Shown here: piece after piece, positions 1 through 7,196 of the stretch
Layout of the letters: each line of letters opens with the position of its first letter
Position numbering within the stretch: the stretch's first letter is position 1
Assembly: GCA_024653225.1 (NCBI GenBank)
Contig: JANLGA010000026.1
Coordinates: forward strand, 1-22,156
Length of the DNA: 22,156 bases
Direction: 5' to 3'
Source: Bacillota bacterium
Lineage (GTDB): Bacteria > Bacillota > Sulfobacillia > JABLXB01
The notes under the pieces: model-generated
Database searches by the model: none
What the model was told of the DNA's origin: nothing
What the model saw: the letters and a program-made list of their open reading frames with translations, nothing else
Program-made: the position numbers and the translations under genes

Positions 1-89
1 TCGGGTGGCCGGTGGTCGCCCGAACGTCGCGACGGCGGGGACCGGGACGAACTCCCCGACGCGACGTTCGGGTGGCCGGTGGTCGCCCG
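1..89. repeat. 22-bp direct repeat with embedded inverted repeat
   Basis: Bases 1-22 recur exactly at 68-89, a 67-bp period that is not a multiple of three, so the two copies are read in different frames. Within the interval, CCCGAACGTCGCG (19-31) is the exact reverse complement of 60-72. The structure sits at the edge of the window, inside the rsgI-like frame, just before its membrane helix. It may be a local duplication or an assembly artefact at a contig end. Confidence 0.8.
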
Positions 90-825
90 CGCCGCGCTGG
101 CGGCCGCCGCCGCTCTCGCCGTCGGGTTCGCGGCGGCAACCATGGTCTACCTGCGGCAGCCCGTGACGTACCTGGCGTTGGACATCAACCCGAGCATCGA
201 GCTCGGACTCAACCGCCCGGGGTTGGTCGTCATCGCCAGGGCGCTGAACGGCGAGGGTTCGCTCGTCCTCGATAGGGCGTCGTCCGGCGGCGGACTTCTC
301 CACAGGCCCGCGGCCGAGGCGGTGTCGGCCATAATGGAGTCCGCCGCGGACGAGGGATTCCTCTCCGACCGGGAGGAGAACGTCATACATGCGACGCTCG
401 TCGGCGCGGGCGGGGCCGCCATTTCGGCCCGCGACCTCAGGGAGTGGGTCGGCGCCTCGCTCGAGCGGCGGGGACTACCGGCCTACCTGAGGGTCAACGA
501 AGCCGGGCCGGCCGAGAGGGCTGCCGCCCGCGAGGAGGGCATCTCGCTGAACCTGTACCTCCTGCGGCAGAAGATGGCAGAGAGCGGAATTCCCACGGCC
601 TCGGTCAACTGGAAGGGGACGCTCAGGGACGTGGTGCGCCAGGTGGGCGCTCGCGGGGTAATGCGTCCCGAGGAGCTGGTCGGCGGGCGCAAGGCCGGCG
701 ACGGGGCGCCAAACCAGCCCAGAGTCCCCGAGGGACGACCCGGGCCGGGTCCGGCCCGGCCCGAACAGCAGGATGCCCCCCGGGGACGGGAAGGTGCCGG
801 CAAGAACCGGAAAGCGGGGCGCTAG
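1..825 (+). CDS. RsgI-like membrane anti-sigma factor, 5' end outside window
   Basis: The frame is open from the first base, so the start and most of the cytoplasmic sigma-binding domain lie upstream; 274 residues are visible. An Ala-rich membrane helix (about residues 26-50) is followed by the RsgI-family segment YLALDINPSIELGLNRPG (57-73). The Asn63-Pro64 pair lies in the NPS motif where RsgI proteins are reported to self-cleave. After about residue 190 the chain turns into a Pro/Gly/Arg-rich tail with no recognised domain, such as a carbohydrate-binding module. By family knowledge, RsgI proteins hold a SigI-type sigma factor at the membrane until an outside signal arrives; the sigI gene would be expected just upstream but is out of view. 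The gene ends in CTAG, sharing 4 bp with the convergent ptb gene. The family call is fairly secure; the signal sensed is unknown. Confidence 0.75.
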   Translation, partial: SGGRWSPERRDGGDRDELPDATFGWPVVARAALAAAAALAVGFAAATMVYLRQPVTYLALDINPSIELGLNRPGLVVIARALNGEGSLVLDRASSGGGLLHRPAAEAVSAIMESAADEGFLSDREENVIHATLVGAGGAAISARDLREWVGASLERRGLPAYLRVNEAGPAERAAAREEGISLNLYLLRQKMAESGIPTASVNWKGTLRDVVRQVGARGVMRPEELVGGRKAGDGAPNQPRVPEGRPGPGPARPEQQDAPRGREGAGKNRKAGR

Positions 826-1739
826 CGGGACAGCAACACGGCCAGCGCCAGCGACGCGGCCTTGTTCTCGGCGGTGTCCGCCCTCGAGTTGAGCACGATG
901 GGCTTGCGCGCCCCCATCACGATGCCCGCCATGATCGCCTCGCCGAAGTACAGCATTGACTTGGCAAGCACGTTGCCGGACTCCAAGTTGGGCACGACCA
1001 GCACGTCGGCGCGGCCCGCCACCGGTCCGGTGAGCCCCTTCTGCTCGGCGGCGACGGGGCTCACGGCGGTGTCCAGGGCGAGGGGACCGTCCACCAGCGC
1101 CCCCTTCACCTGGCCCCTGTCCGCCATCTTCGCGATCGCGGCCGCGTCGGTCGTTATCTGCATCTCCGGATTGACCGTCTCTATCGCGCCCAGCAAGGCC
1201 ACCTTGGGCTCGGTGTAGCCCAGCGCCCGCACCATCTCGATGGCGTTCTGGACGATCTCGACCTTCGTCTTCAGGTCGGGGGCGACGTTTATGCCGCCGT
1301 CGGTGACGAACAACATCCTGTCGAACCTCGGCATGTCCAGGGCCCCGACGTGGCTGAGCACGCGGCCGGTCCTCAGGCCCCACTCCTGGTTCAGCACGGC
1401 CCTCATGAAATCCGCCGTCTTGACCTGGCCTTTCATCAGTATGTCGGCCCCGCCGGAGGAAACGAGGGACGTGGCCATCTGCGCCGCCGCCTGCGGCGAG
1501 GGGGCATCCACGACATCCATCCGGTCGAGCGGCGCACCGGCTCGGGCCGCCAGGCTCTCGATCTTCGAGGCCTTCCCGAACAGCGTCACGCTCACATCGA
1601 ACTCGCGCACGCATATGCCCGCCGCCACGAGCGTGTCGTCGTCGTCGGCGCCGGCGATGGCGACCCTGACCTTCTGCCTGTCGAGCATTGCGCGGGCGCG
1701 CTGCGCGTAGGGCTCGAACCTCCCAAGACTCAGTGACAA
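822..1739 (-). CDS. ptb: Phosphate butyryltransferase (phosphate acyltransferase family)
   Basis: Predicted to convert butyryl-CoA plus phosphate to butyryl phosphate, or the reverse, in the cytoplasm as part of butyrate fermentation or branched-chain acyl-CoA use. The protein is about 305 residues, the usual Ptb length, and shows the family blocks GGADILMKGQVKTADFMRAV, LFVTDGGINVAPDLKTKVEI, VKGALVDGPLALDTAVS and DVLVVPNLESGNVLAKSM. A TTG start at 1739 is preferred because the GGGGAGGG ribosome site lies about 7 bases before it; a TTG at 1745 would directly abut that site. No butyrate kinase gene (buk), its usual partner, follows; the next gene converges instead. It lies 64 bp downstream of the nickel ATPase gene on the same strand, so read-through is possible. 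A phosphate acetyltransferase of the same fold is the main alternative. Confidence 0.88.
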   Translation of the reverse strand: MSLSLGRFEPYAQRARAMLDRQKVRVAIAGADDDDTLVAAGICVREFDVSVTLFGKASKIESLAARAGAPLDRMDVVDAPSPQAAAQMATSLVSSGGADILMKGQVKTADFMRAVLNQEWGLRTGRVLSHVGALDMPRFDRMLFVTDGGINVAPDLKTKVEIVQNAIEMVRALGYTEPKVALLGAIETVNPEMQITTDAAAIAKMADRGQVKGALVDGPLALDTAVSPVAAEQKGLTGPVAGRADVLVVPNLESGNVLAKSMLYFGEAIMAGIVMGARKPIVLNSRADTAENKAASLALAVLLSR

Positions 1740-1803
1740 GTCCAACCCTCCCCGATAGTCCGAGAACTCCGGGGACTAATTCCGCAAAGTACGCGGATCT
1801 CCT

Positions 1804-2655
1804 TCAGCCCCCGGCGGCGGCCCCGCGCCGGAACGCTCGGACCAGGGCGTCCCTGGCTTCGGCCACCGTCACCGGGGCGCCTATGTCAATGCCCGCCCGT
1901 CTCAGTTCGAGTGCGAGCTCGGAGAGCATCGGCGGTTCGAGGCCGGCGTCTCCCAACAAGTCGCACCGCGCGAGCACCTCGCGCGGGGTCCCACGGAAGA
2001 GGATGCCGCCCTCCGCGATGATGTACACGGCGTCCGCCGTCAGGGGCACGCCCCTGACATCGTGCGCGGTGATGACCAGGGTGGTCCCCAACTTCGAGTT
2101 CGAGCGCTCGAGGAGGTCTGCTATTTCCAGCCTCGAGCGGTGGTCGAGTCCCTCGAAGGGCTCGTCGAGGATGAGCAGGTCGGGCCGTAGGACCATCGCT
2201 CCGGCCAGCGCGACCTTTTTCTTCTCGCCGCCGCTGAGGTAGTGAGGGACCTTCTTTCTCAGGTGGGCTATCCCGGTTTCCTCGAGGATTGAATCCACCA
2301 CGGCCTCGAGCTCCGCGCCTTTAACCCCGTGGTTTCGAGGGGCGAAAGCCACGTCGTCCCAGACAGTCGGGCCGATTATCTGCTCCTCGGGCCGCTGCAG
2401 TACGACTCCCACCCTCCTGCGTATCTCCGAGAAGCGAGCCGGCTCGACCCCCAATACCCTGACCTCTCCCTCGACCGGCCTGAGCAACCCCGCGACGTGA
2501 AGCAGGAGCGTGGTCTTGCCTGACCCGTTCGGGCCGAGCACCACGACTTTCTCACCCATCTCGACCGCGAAGTCGAGTCCGCACAGGCTGACCTCGGTAC
2601 GGTCGGGGTACCTGTGCTTGAGGCATTTCACGTACACCGCGTAGTCCAACGTCAA
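1804..2655 (-). CDS. ECF transporter ATPase, nickel/cobalt type (CbiO/NikO)
   Basis: ATP-hydrolysing subunit of an energy-coupling-factor metal importer, working on the cytoplasmic face with the CbiQ and CbiM proteins encoded just upstream. It has 283 residues. Visible motifs are Walker A GPNGSGKTT (41-49), Q-loop VVLQRPEEQI (84-93), ABC signature LSGGE (140-144), Walker B LLILDEP (to 166) and the switch histidine H198 in ITAHD. PEEQI followed by GPTVWDDVAF is typical of CbiO/EcfA proteins. The start is a TTG after CGGGGATGG; a second TTG two codons later is also possible. It lies 13 bp after cbiQ and is the third transporter gene of the regulator-led operon. As a single ATPase it presumably works as a homodimer. 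Confidence 0.93.
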   Translation of the reverse strand: MTLDYAVYVKCLKHRYPDRTEVSLCGLDFAVEMGEKVVVLGPNGSGKTTLLLHVAGLLRPVEGEVRVLGVEPARFSEIRRRVGVVLQRPEEQIIGPTVWDDVAFAPRNHGVKGAELEAVVDSILEETGIAHLRKKVPHYLSGGEKKKVALAGAMVLRPDLLILDEPFEGLDHRSRLEIADLLERSNSKLGTTLVITAHDVRGVPLTADAVYIIAEGGILFRGTPREVLARCDLLGDAGLEPPMLSELALELRRAGIDIGAPVTVAEARDALVRAFRRGAAAGG

Positions 2656-2668
2656 CCATCCCCGAATC

Positions 2669-3331
2669 TCACAGCATCAGGGAGACGCACAACGCGGCGG
2701 CGCCTAGGAGGACCGGCCACGCGTCGCACGGCGACAACGTCGTCTCGCGGGGCGCCGGGCGGACCGTCTCGTCGTACCCTCGCATGATTAGCACCATGTA
2801 GAGCCTCTCGGAAATGTCAACCGACCGGAGCAGCGCGGCCGCCGCGGCCGCCCCGAGGGCGCGCAAGTCCCTCGCCCCCTTGAGACGGACCGCCCGCGAG
2901 ACCCTCGCGACCTCGTCCGAGAGTATGAAGAACGAGCGGTACGTGAGGTAGATCGAGTCGGCGAGAAGGCGCGGCATGCAGGCTGCCACGATCGAGTGGA
3001 CATCGCTGAACCGGGTCGTGCCGAGCACCGCGATCACGCCGCCCGCCGCCGTAACCGCGCGAAGGCAGCCCAGCCACGGATCTCCGGCCGAGAATGCCCA
3101 GCCGAACACGGCCGGGTACGCGAGTAGCCCCGCCGCGACCCGGGCGGGGATGCCCGCTACCAGGATCACCACTACCCCCAGCGAGGCCCCCGCCAGCCCC
3201 GCCCTCGTGTCCCTCGCGAGTACCGCCGATGCCACGAACGCGGCGGCGAGGAGGACCTTCGACAACGGGCCGGCCCTGTGAAGGGGCGTTCGCCCGCACG
3301 TGGAGAGGTAGTCGAGGTACGAGAGGTCCAC
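2669..3331 (-). CDS. ECF transporter transmembrane protein CbiQ/NikQ
   Basis: Membrane scaffold (T component) joining the ATPases to the metal-binding CbiM subunit. It has 220 residues with several hydrophobic helices and the two short cytoplasmic coupling motifs expected of the family: AVRLKGA and, some 40 residues later, VLIMRGYDE. The start is a GTG preceded by a G-rich stretch. It begins 3 bp after the cbiM stop codon, so the two are almost certainly made from one message. Homology and position are clear; only the choice between nickel and cobalt is inferred, from the operator upstream of the operon. Confidence 0.92.
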   Translation of the reverse strand: MDLSYLDYLSTCGRTPLHRAGPLSKVLLAAAFVASAVLARDTRAGLAGASLGVVVILVAGIPARVAAGLLAYPAVFGWAFSAGDPWLGCLRAVTAAGGVIAVLGTTRFSDVHSIVAACMPRLLADSIYLTYRSFFILSDEVARVSRAVRLKGARDLRALGAAAAAALLRSVDISERLYMVLIMRGYDETVRPAPRETTLSPCDAWPVLLGAAALCVSLML

Positions 3332-3334
3332 CCG

Positions 3335-4000
3335 TTAATCCCCCCGGGACCCGCCCACCAGGTCCGGTCTCACGCGATCGAGGAGCGCGACCGCCGCGCC
3401 GACGGCGACTGATTCGCACACGAGGCCGACCAGCGCGATGGGTGCGGCCACCACCCCGATACGCCACAGCCGCCCGGCGGCGCCGGCCGCAAGGCCGCGC
3501 GAGTACGCCTGCGTAGCCGGCGAGCCGCCGATCCCCAGGATCCAGGCACCGATTCCCAGCGAGACGGTCACGGCTACGGCGGTCGAGAGCGCGGCCGCCG
3601 TAGCCGGCGCGACCCTCTTGCGCAGGAGCGAGAACACGGCGCCGCCCCCCGCCGCCTGGACCGCCAGCAGCACCGTGTTCAGGCCGACCGCCGTCACGCC
3701 CCCGTGGCCGACGAGCGCCAGCACGACGTTCACCGAGAATGCGCACAGGACGGACATCGCCGGTCCGAGCAGCACGCCCGCCAGCACCGCCAGGTTCAGG
3801 TGAACGGGCAACGGCCCCAGGGGAACGGACATCGCGGCGAGCATGAGGGCGCCCGTCACCCCGGTGAGCGCGAGGTTCCTCCGCGCGTCGCGGGCGCGGA
3901 GCATCCACAATGAGACCGCCAGCGCCACGGCCGCGACGGCCCATCCCGCCGACGCGACGCCAACCGGCAGGGACCCGTCCGGGATGTGAAGGTGCGTCAT
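3335..4000 (-). CDS. Nickel/cobalt ECF substrate-binding membrane protein CbiM/NikM
   Basis: Substrate-specific subunit of the metal importer. It has 221 residues with about six membrane helices. The family N-terminal block appears as MTHLHIPDGSLPVG, where most relatives begin MHIPDG. The second conserved metal-site block, LPVHLNLAV, carries H67. In characterised members the amino terminus, His2 and a histidine in that block bind the metal, so the two extra N-terminal residues are notable (see findings). ATGA overlaps the stop codon of the Fur-family gene, so the start is secure and translation is probably coupled. No CbiN, NikN or CbiK-like accessory gene is present in the operon. Nickel is favoured over cobalt by the upstream operator. 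Confidence 0.93.
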   Translation of the reverse strand: MTHLHIPDGSLPVGVASAGWAVAAVALAVSLWMLRARDARRNLALTGVTGALMLAAMSVPLGPLPVHLNLAVLAGVLLGPAMSVLCAFSVNVVLALVGHGGVTAVGLNTVLLAVQAAGGGAVFSLLRKRVAPATAAALSTAVAVTVSLGIGAWILGIGGSPATQAYSRGLAAGAAGRLWRIGVVAAPIALVGLVCESVAVGAAVALLDRVRPDLVGGSRGD

Positions 4001-4422
4001 CCCGCATTCCCCCCTGAGCAGTCTGCGCAGTAGCCGAACGCTTCGAACCTGTGGCGGACCAGGCGGAAACGGCTGCGGGCGAATGCCGTCTCATCCAGCC
4101 TCACTGGGCATTCCTCCATCTCCTCGACCCGCCCGCATGCCAGGCAGACCAGGTGGTGATGGTGGTCCGCGTTGGCTTCAAACCTCGAACGGCCCTCGCC
4201 CAGGTTGACCTTGCCGACCAGCCCTTCGTCCGCCATGAGCCCGAGGTTCCTGTACACCGTGGCGAGGTTCGTGCCCGGGCACTTCGCCCGGACCAGCACG
4301 CACACTTCCTCGGCCGTGAGGTGCATGGAGGTCCCCGACAGCACCTCGAGGATGGCCTTCCGCTGCCGCGTCAGCCTGTACCCCATGCCGGACAACTCTC
4401 GCGCGTAGTCCGCCCCGCCCAC
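3997..4422 (-). CDS. Fur-family metal-dependent regulator, probably nickel-sensing (Nur-like)
   Basis: Metal-responsive DNA-binding repressor of 141 residues. The winged-helix part includes YRLTRQRKAILEVL (15-28) and the recognition region TNLATVYRNLGLM (51-63). The metal-binding part includes H34, the run H87-H90, and two CxxC pairs (C93/C96 and C132/C135) typical of the structural zinc site. The residues alone do not separate Fur, Zur, PerR and Nur; the histidines of the Nur-specific nickel site are not obvious here. Nickel is inferred from the TTGCAA-N5-TTGCAA operator 20 bp upstream and from the overlapping nickel/cobalt transporter genes. The start is a GTG; a nearby upstream ATG is out of frame. 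It is first in the operon and thus probably self-regulated. Confidence 0.85.
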   Translation of the reverse strand: MGGADYARELSGMGYRLTRQRKAILEVLSGTSMHLTAEEVCVLVRAKCPGTNLATVYRNLGLMADEGLVGKVNLGEGRSRFEANADHHHHLVCLACGRVEEMEECPVRLDETAFARSRFRLVRHRFEAFGYCADCSGGNAG

Positions 4423-4441
4423 GACTCATCCGCCCCCGCAA

Positions 4442-4458
4442 TTGCAAATCATTTGCAA
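4442..4458 (-). promoter_or_regulatory. Nur/Fur-type operator palindrome
   Basis: TTGCAAATCATTTGCAA is a perfect 8-1-8 inverted repeat and reads as TTGCAA-N5-TTGCAA, the form I recall for the Streptomyces Nur nickel box. It lies directly downstream of a predicted -10 box, covering the expected transcription start of the regulator-transporter operon, which suits a repressor. An 8-bp palindrome, GCAATTGC, overlaps its edge at 4438-4445. Confidence 0.8.
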
Positions 4459-4462
4459 CTAC

Positions 4463-4491
4463 ATTGTAGATCCGCGGCGTCCTTCCGGCAA
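4463..4491 (-). promoter_or_regulatory. Sigma-A-type promoter of the regulator-nickel transporter operon
   Basis: Read on the minus strand, TTGCCG (4491-4486) and TACAAT (4468-4463) are separated by 17 bp. The start would fall near 4456, inside the palindrome. The promoter lies between the ldh stop codon and the regulator start, so the operon can be transcribed apart from ldh. Confidence 0.65.
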
Positions 4492-4500
4492 CGACCGTCG

Positions 4501-5448
4501 TCAGATCCGGAGGTCCTCCTGGACCTCCTTCAGGGCGTCGGCCGACCTCAGCAGCGCCTCGATCTCCGCCTCCTCGAGCGGGGGATCCAGCACCCTCGCC
4601 ACCCCGGAGCGGCCCACGATGCACGGCAGGCTGAGGGACACGTCGTCGAGGCCGTACTGACCGGTGAGCAACGTGGACACAGTCAGGACCGAGTTCTCGT
4701 CCCTCACGACGGTCTCGACGATCCTCCTCAGGGCCAGCGCCACCGCCCAATATGTCGCCCCCTTCTTCTCGATCACGTGGTAGGCGGAATCCCTCACGCG
4801 CTCGGCGATCCCGTCCCGGACGGCGCGGCCGCACCCTTTGGGACAGGCGGGACAGAAATCGTCCAGCCGTGTACCCGCGATGTTGGTCAGGCTCCACGCC
4901 GCCACTTCCGTGTCGCCGTGCTCGCCTATCACGTAGGCGTGGACGTTCCGCGGGTCCACCCCGCAGTGCGCGCTGAGCATGTACCTGAAGCGGGACGAGT
5001 CGAGGACGGTGCCGGAGCCCAGGACGAGCGACGGGGGCCTCGACGACAGTCTCGCCGCGACCGTCGTGAGGACGTCCACGGGGTTGGTCACGATGACGAC
5101 GACCGCGTTCGGCGGGGCGCACGCGTCAATCTGCGGGATGACCTCCCGCATGGTCCGCGCGTTGTCCCTGGAAAGGTCGAGCCTCGTCTCCCCCGGCGCC
5201 TGGTTGCGGCCCGCCGTAACCACGACCACGTCGGCCCCCTCGCAACATGACATGTCTCCGGCCGTCACCTTGACCGGCCTCACGAATGAACTGCCGTGGG
5301 CGAGGTCCATAGCGTGTCCCTCGGCCTTATCGCGGTCCAGGTCCACCAGGCAGATCTCGGAGACGAGTCCCCCGTCCAGCAGCGCGAACGCGGTGGCCGA
5401 CCCCACGAGGCCCGCCCCGACGATCGCCACTTTGGCAGCCGCCGTCAT
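4501..5448 (-). CDS. ldh: L-lactate dehydrogenase
   Basis: Cytoplasmic enzyme interconverting pyruvate and L-lactate with NAD(H), 315 residues. It shows the nucleotide loop GAGLVG (11-16), D36 for NAD binding, and the substrate loop NQAPGETR, where Q83 favours lactate over malate dehydrogenase and R89 is catalytic. D150 and R153 lie in VLDSSRFR, and the catalytic H177 in IGEHGD. A cysteine cluster, CPACPKGC (C199, C202, C206), sits in the region after the active-site loop; I recall similar cysteines in some clostridial enzymes. The ATG start follows a G-rich stretch. It reads towards the nickel operon but has its own stop and is followed by that operon's promoter. A malate dehydrogenase role is unlikely given Q83. 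Confidence 0.93.
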   Translation of the reverse strand: MTAAAKVAIVGAGLVGSATAFALLDGGLVSEICLVDLDRDKAEGHAMDLAHGSSFVRPVKVTAGDMSCCEGADVVVVTAGRNQAPGETRLDLSRDNARTMREVIPQIDACAPPNAVVVIVTNPVDVLTTVAARLSSRPPSLVLGSGTVLDSSRFRYMLSAHCGVDPRNVHAYVIGEHGDTEVAAWSLTNIAGTRLDDFCPACPKGCGRAVRDGIAERVRDSAYHVIEKKGATYWAVALALRRIVETVVRDENSVLTVSTLLTGQYGLDDVSLSLPCIVGRSGVARVLDPPLEEAEIEALLRSADALKEVQEDLRI

Positions 5449-5648
5449 TCGTCCCGCCCCCCGGAGGCGCCCGTTTCCCCGGTGATCATTCCCTTATCGC
5501 CATGCTCCAATCCCCGTTCGGGCCTTCCCCGTTATGGTAACGTTTGCGCCCGCCGCGCCATAGAATGGTGTTGAACACACAACGTCGGCTGCCGTGGGGA
5601 GGTCACACCGTGTGCGCGAGGATTAGCCGAGTCAGGAGGTGGGGGGCA

Positions 5649-5921
5649 ATGAGAATCGGGGAACTGGCCCTGGAGCCCAGGGACGTCTCCCTCATCAAGG
5701 CGCTCAGGCCTTACGCCGGGGCATTCGGCCAGAGGCTGATTGATACCATCGTTGACATGGCCTCGTTGCAGAGCGACGGCGGAGAAGTCCAGGTACTGAG
5801 CCCCGTGTGGTTCTCCATCAAGCTCCAAGAAGTCATCCAGAACGCATTCACCTTGTTCTTGATCTTGATCCTTCTCCTACTGTCAACCGGGGCGTGGGGT
5901 TGGACCGCCCCGAAGGAGTAG
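5649..5921 (+). CDS. Small membrane-anchored protein of unknown function
   Basis: I do not recognise this 90-residue protein. The ATG follows AGGAGGTGGGGGGCA, a strong ribosome site; the frame is open further upstream but without a comparable start. The N-terminal two thirds are soluble-looking and amphipathic (LIKALRPYAGAFGQRLIDTI). One strongly hydrophobic helix lies near the C-terminus (about residues 64-82, rich in Leu and Ile), followed by a short tail, so it may be tail-anchored. It starts a plus-strand run leading to the S8 protease, about 100 bp downstream. Some small sporulation proteins in this phylum look alike in general build, but nothing here proves such a role. Confidence 0.65.
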   Translation: MRIGELALEPRDVSLIKALRPYAGAFGQRLIDTIVDMASLQSDGGEVQVLSPVWFSIKLQEVIQNAFTLFLILILLLLSTGAWGWTAPKE

Positions 5922-6018
5922 CCGAAGAGCAGTCTCCGACCGAAAGGCCGTGGGTAGGTGACGATGCTTGCGAGAGAGCACGTACGGCAAGTCGAAAGTA
6001 TCGCCGGAGGTACGGGAG

Positions 6019-7173
6019 ATGTCCTCACAGTCGGTGAAGGGCATCCCCGTCATCATCGAATTGTCCGGCGAGGCGGCGGCCCTGGAGGTGGTGCCCGCCG
6101 ACTTGAAGGGGCTCCGAATGAAGTGTCGCCTGGGATTGATCAATTCCATAGCCGGAGTACTGGATCCCGATTGCGTTGACGCCCTCGCCGCCCAGCCCTC
6201 GGTGTACAGGATATACCCCGACAAGATCGTGTATGCCACTCTCCACGTCGCCGGCCCGGCAGTCCGCGCCGGCATACCCCATCAAAAAGGGATCACAGGG
6301 AAAGGGGTCACGGTGGCCGTCCTGGACACGGGGGTTCATCCGCACCCCGACCTCACCCGACCGGTCAACAGGCTGGCCGCGTTCGCGGACTTCGTGGGCG
6401 GAAAGCGCTCGCCGCACGACGACAACGGGCATGGCACGCACGTGGCGGGTACCATCGCCGGGAACGGGGGCATGTCGCGCGGCATGTACAAGGGGATAGC
6501 CCCCGAGGCCTCGATCGTGGGCGTGAAGGTTCTCGACGAGAACGGGAAGGGACAGACGTCAACGGTCATCCAGGGACTGGAATGGTGCCTCAGAAACAGG
6601 GAGCGACACGGGATAAGGATAGTCAACCTTTCCATGGGTTCCGAGCCCGGGGCGCCGCCATCGGACGACCCGTTGTGCAAGGCCGTGGAGCGGCTGTGGG
6701 ACTCGGGTGTGATCGTCGTCGTAGCCGCGGGGAACGACGGGCCGAACCAGAGGACTGTGCTCACCCCCGGGATTGACCCAAAGGTGATCACCGTCGGCGC
6801 GATGGACGACCGCAGGACGCCGGACCGGGGCGACGACTCCGTCGCCAGGTTCTCCGCCAGGGGCCCGACGAATGAGGGGCTGGCCAAACCGGACATCTTG
6901 GCGCCCGGCGTGGGCATCGTTTCCCTTAAGGTGCCGAAGGGCATCTTCGGTTTCGGAGGGCGTTCCCAAGCCAACAACTATCGGGCACTGTCCGGAACCT
7001 CGATGGCCACCGCCGTGGTGGCCGGTTCCATCGCCCTCATCCTCGCGAGCTCACCCGATATGGACCCCGACGAGGTCAAGGAGCGCCTGGCGGCCTCGGC
7101 GGAGAACCGCGGATACGACGCTAACACGCAGGGATACGGCTACATTGACGTGGCCAGGGCAACGGCGCGGTGA
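6019..7173 (+). CDS. Subtilisin-like serine protease (peptidase family S8)
   Basis: Serine endopeptidase of 384 residues when started at the ATG, which has GGAGG 8 bases upstream; a TTG at 5968 in the same frame lacks so good a site. The catalytic triad is complete: D103 in VAVLDTGV, H138 in GHGTHVAG and S328 in SGTSMATAVVAG, with oxyanion N239 in AAGNDGP. About 75 residues before the catalytic domain resemble an inhibitor-type propeptide. There is no signal peptide or membrane helix, so it looks cytoplasmic, forespore-located or exported by another route, like AprX or intracellular subtilisins. The following small gene overlaps or abuts its stop. Its target is unknown; the neighbouring small proteins are candidates by position only. 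Confidence 0.93.
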   Translation: MSSQSVKGIPVIIELSGEAAALEVVPADLKGLRMKCRLGLINSIAGVLDPDCVDALAAQPSVYRIYPDKIVYATLHVAGPAVRAGIPHQKGITGKGVTVAVLDTGVHPHPDLTRPVNRLAAFADFVGGKRSPHDDNGHGTHVAGTIAGNGGMSRGMYKGIAPEASIVGVKVLDENGKGQTSTVIQGLEWCLRNRERHGIRIVNLSMGSEPGAPPSDDPLCKAVERLWDSGVIVVVAAGNDGPNQRTVLTPGIDPKVITVGAMDDRRTPDRGDDSVARFSARGPTNEGLAKPDILAPGVGIVSLKVPKGIFGFGGRSQANNYRALSGTSMATAVVAGSIALILASSPDMDPDEVKERLAASAENRGYDANTQGYGYIDVARATAR

Positions 7174-7196
7174 ATCCAAAGGGAGGGGATGGAGCG

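Noticed and set aside
475..1614. Long minus-strand frame overlapping ptb and the rsgI-like gene
   Set aside because: Composition is Arg/Gly/Pro-rich without motifs, and it overlaps two recognisable genes in other frames.
5521..5570. Possible promoter with TAGAAT as -10 before the 90-residue protein
   Set aside because: No convincing -35 box at the right distance, so it was not listed as a feature.
5968..6018. TTG start giving the S8 protease 17 more residues
   Set aside because: The ATG at 6019 has a GGAGG at normal spacing, while the TTG has only a weak site; kept as an alternative.
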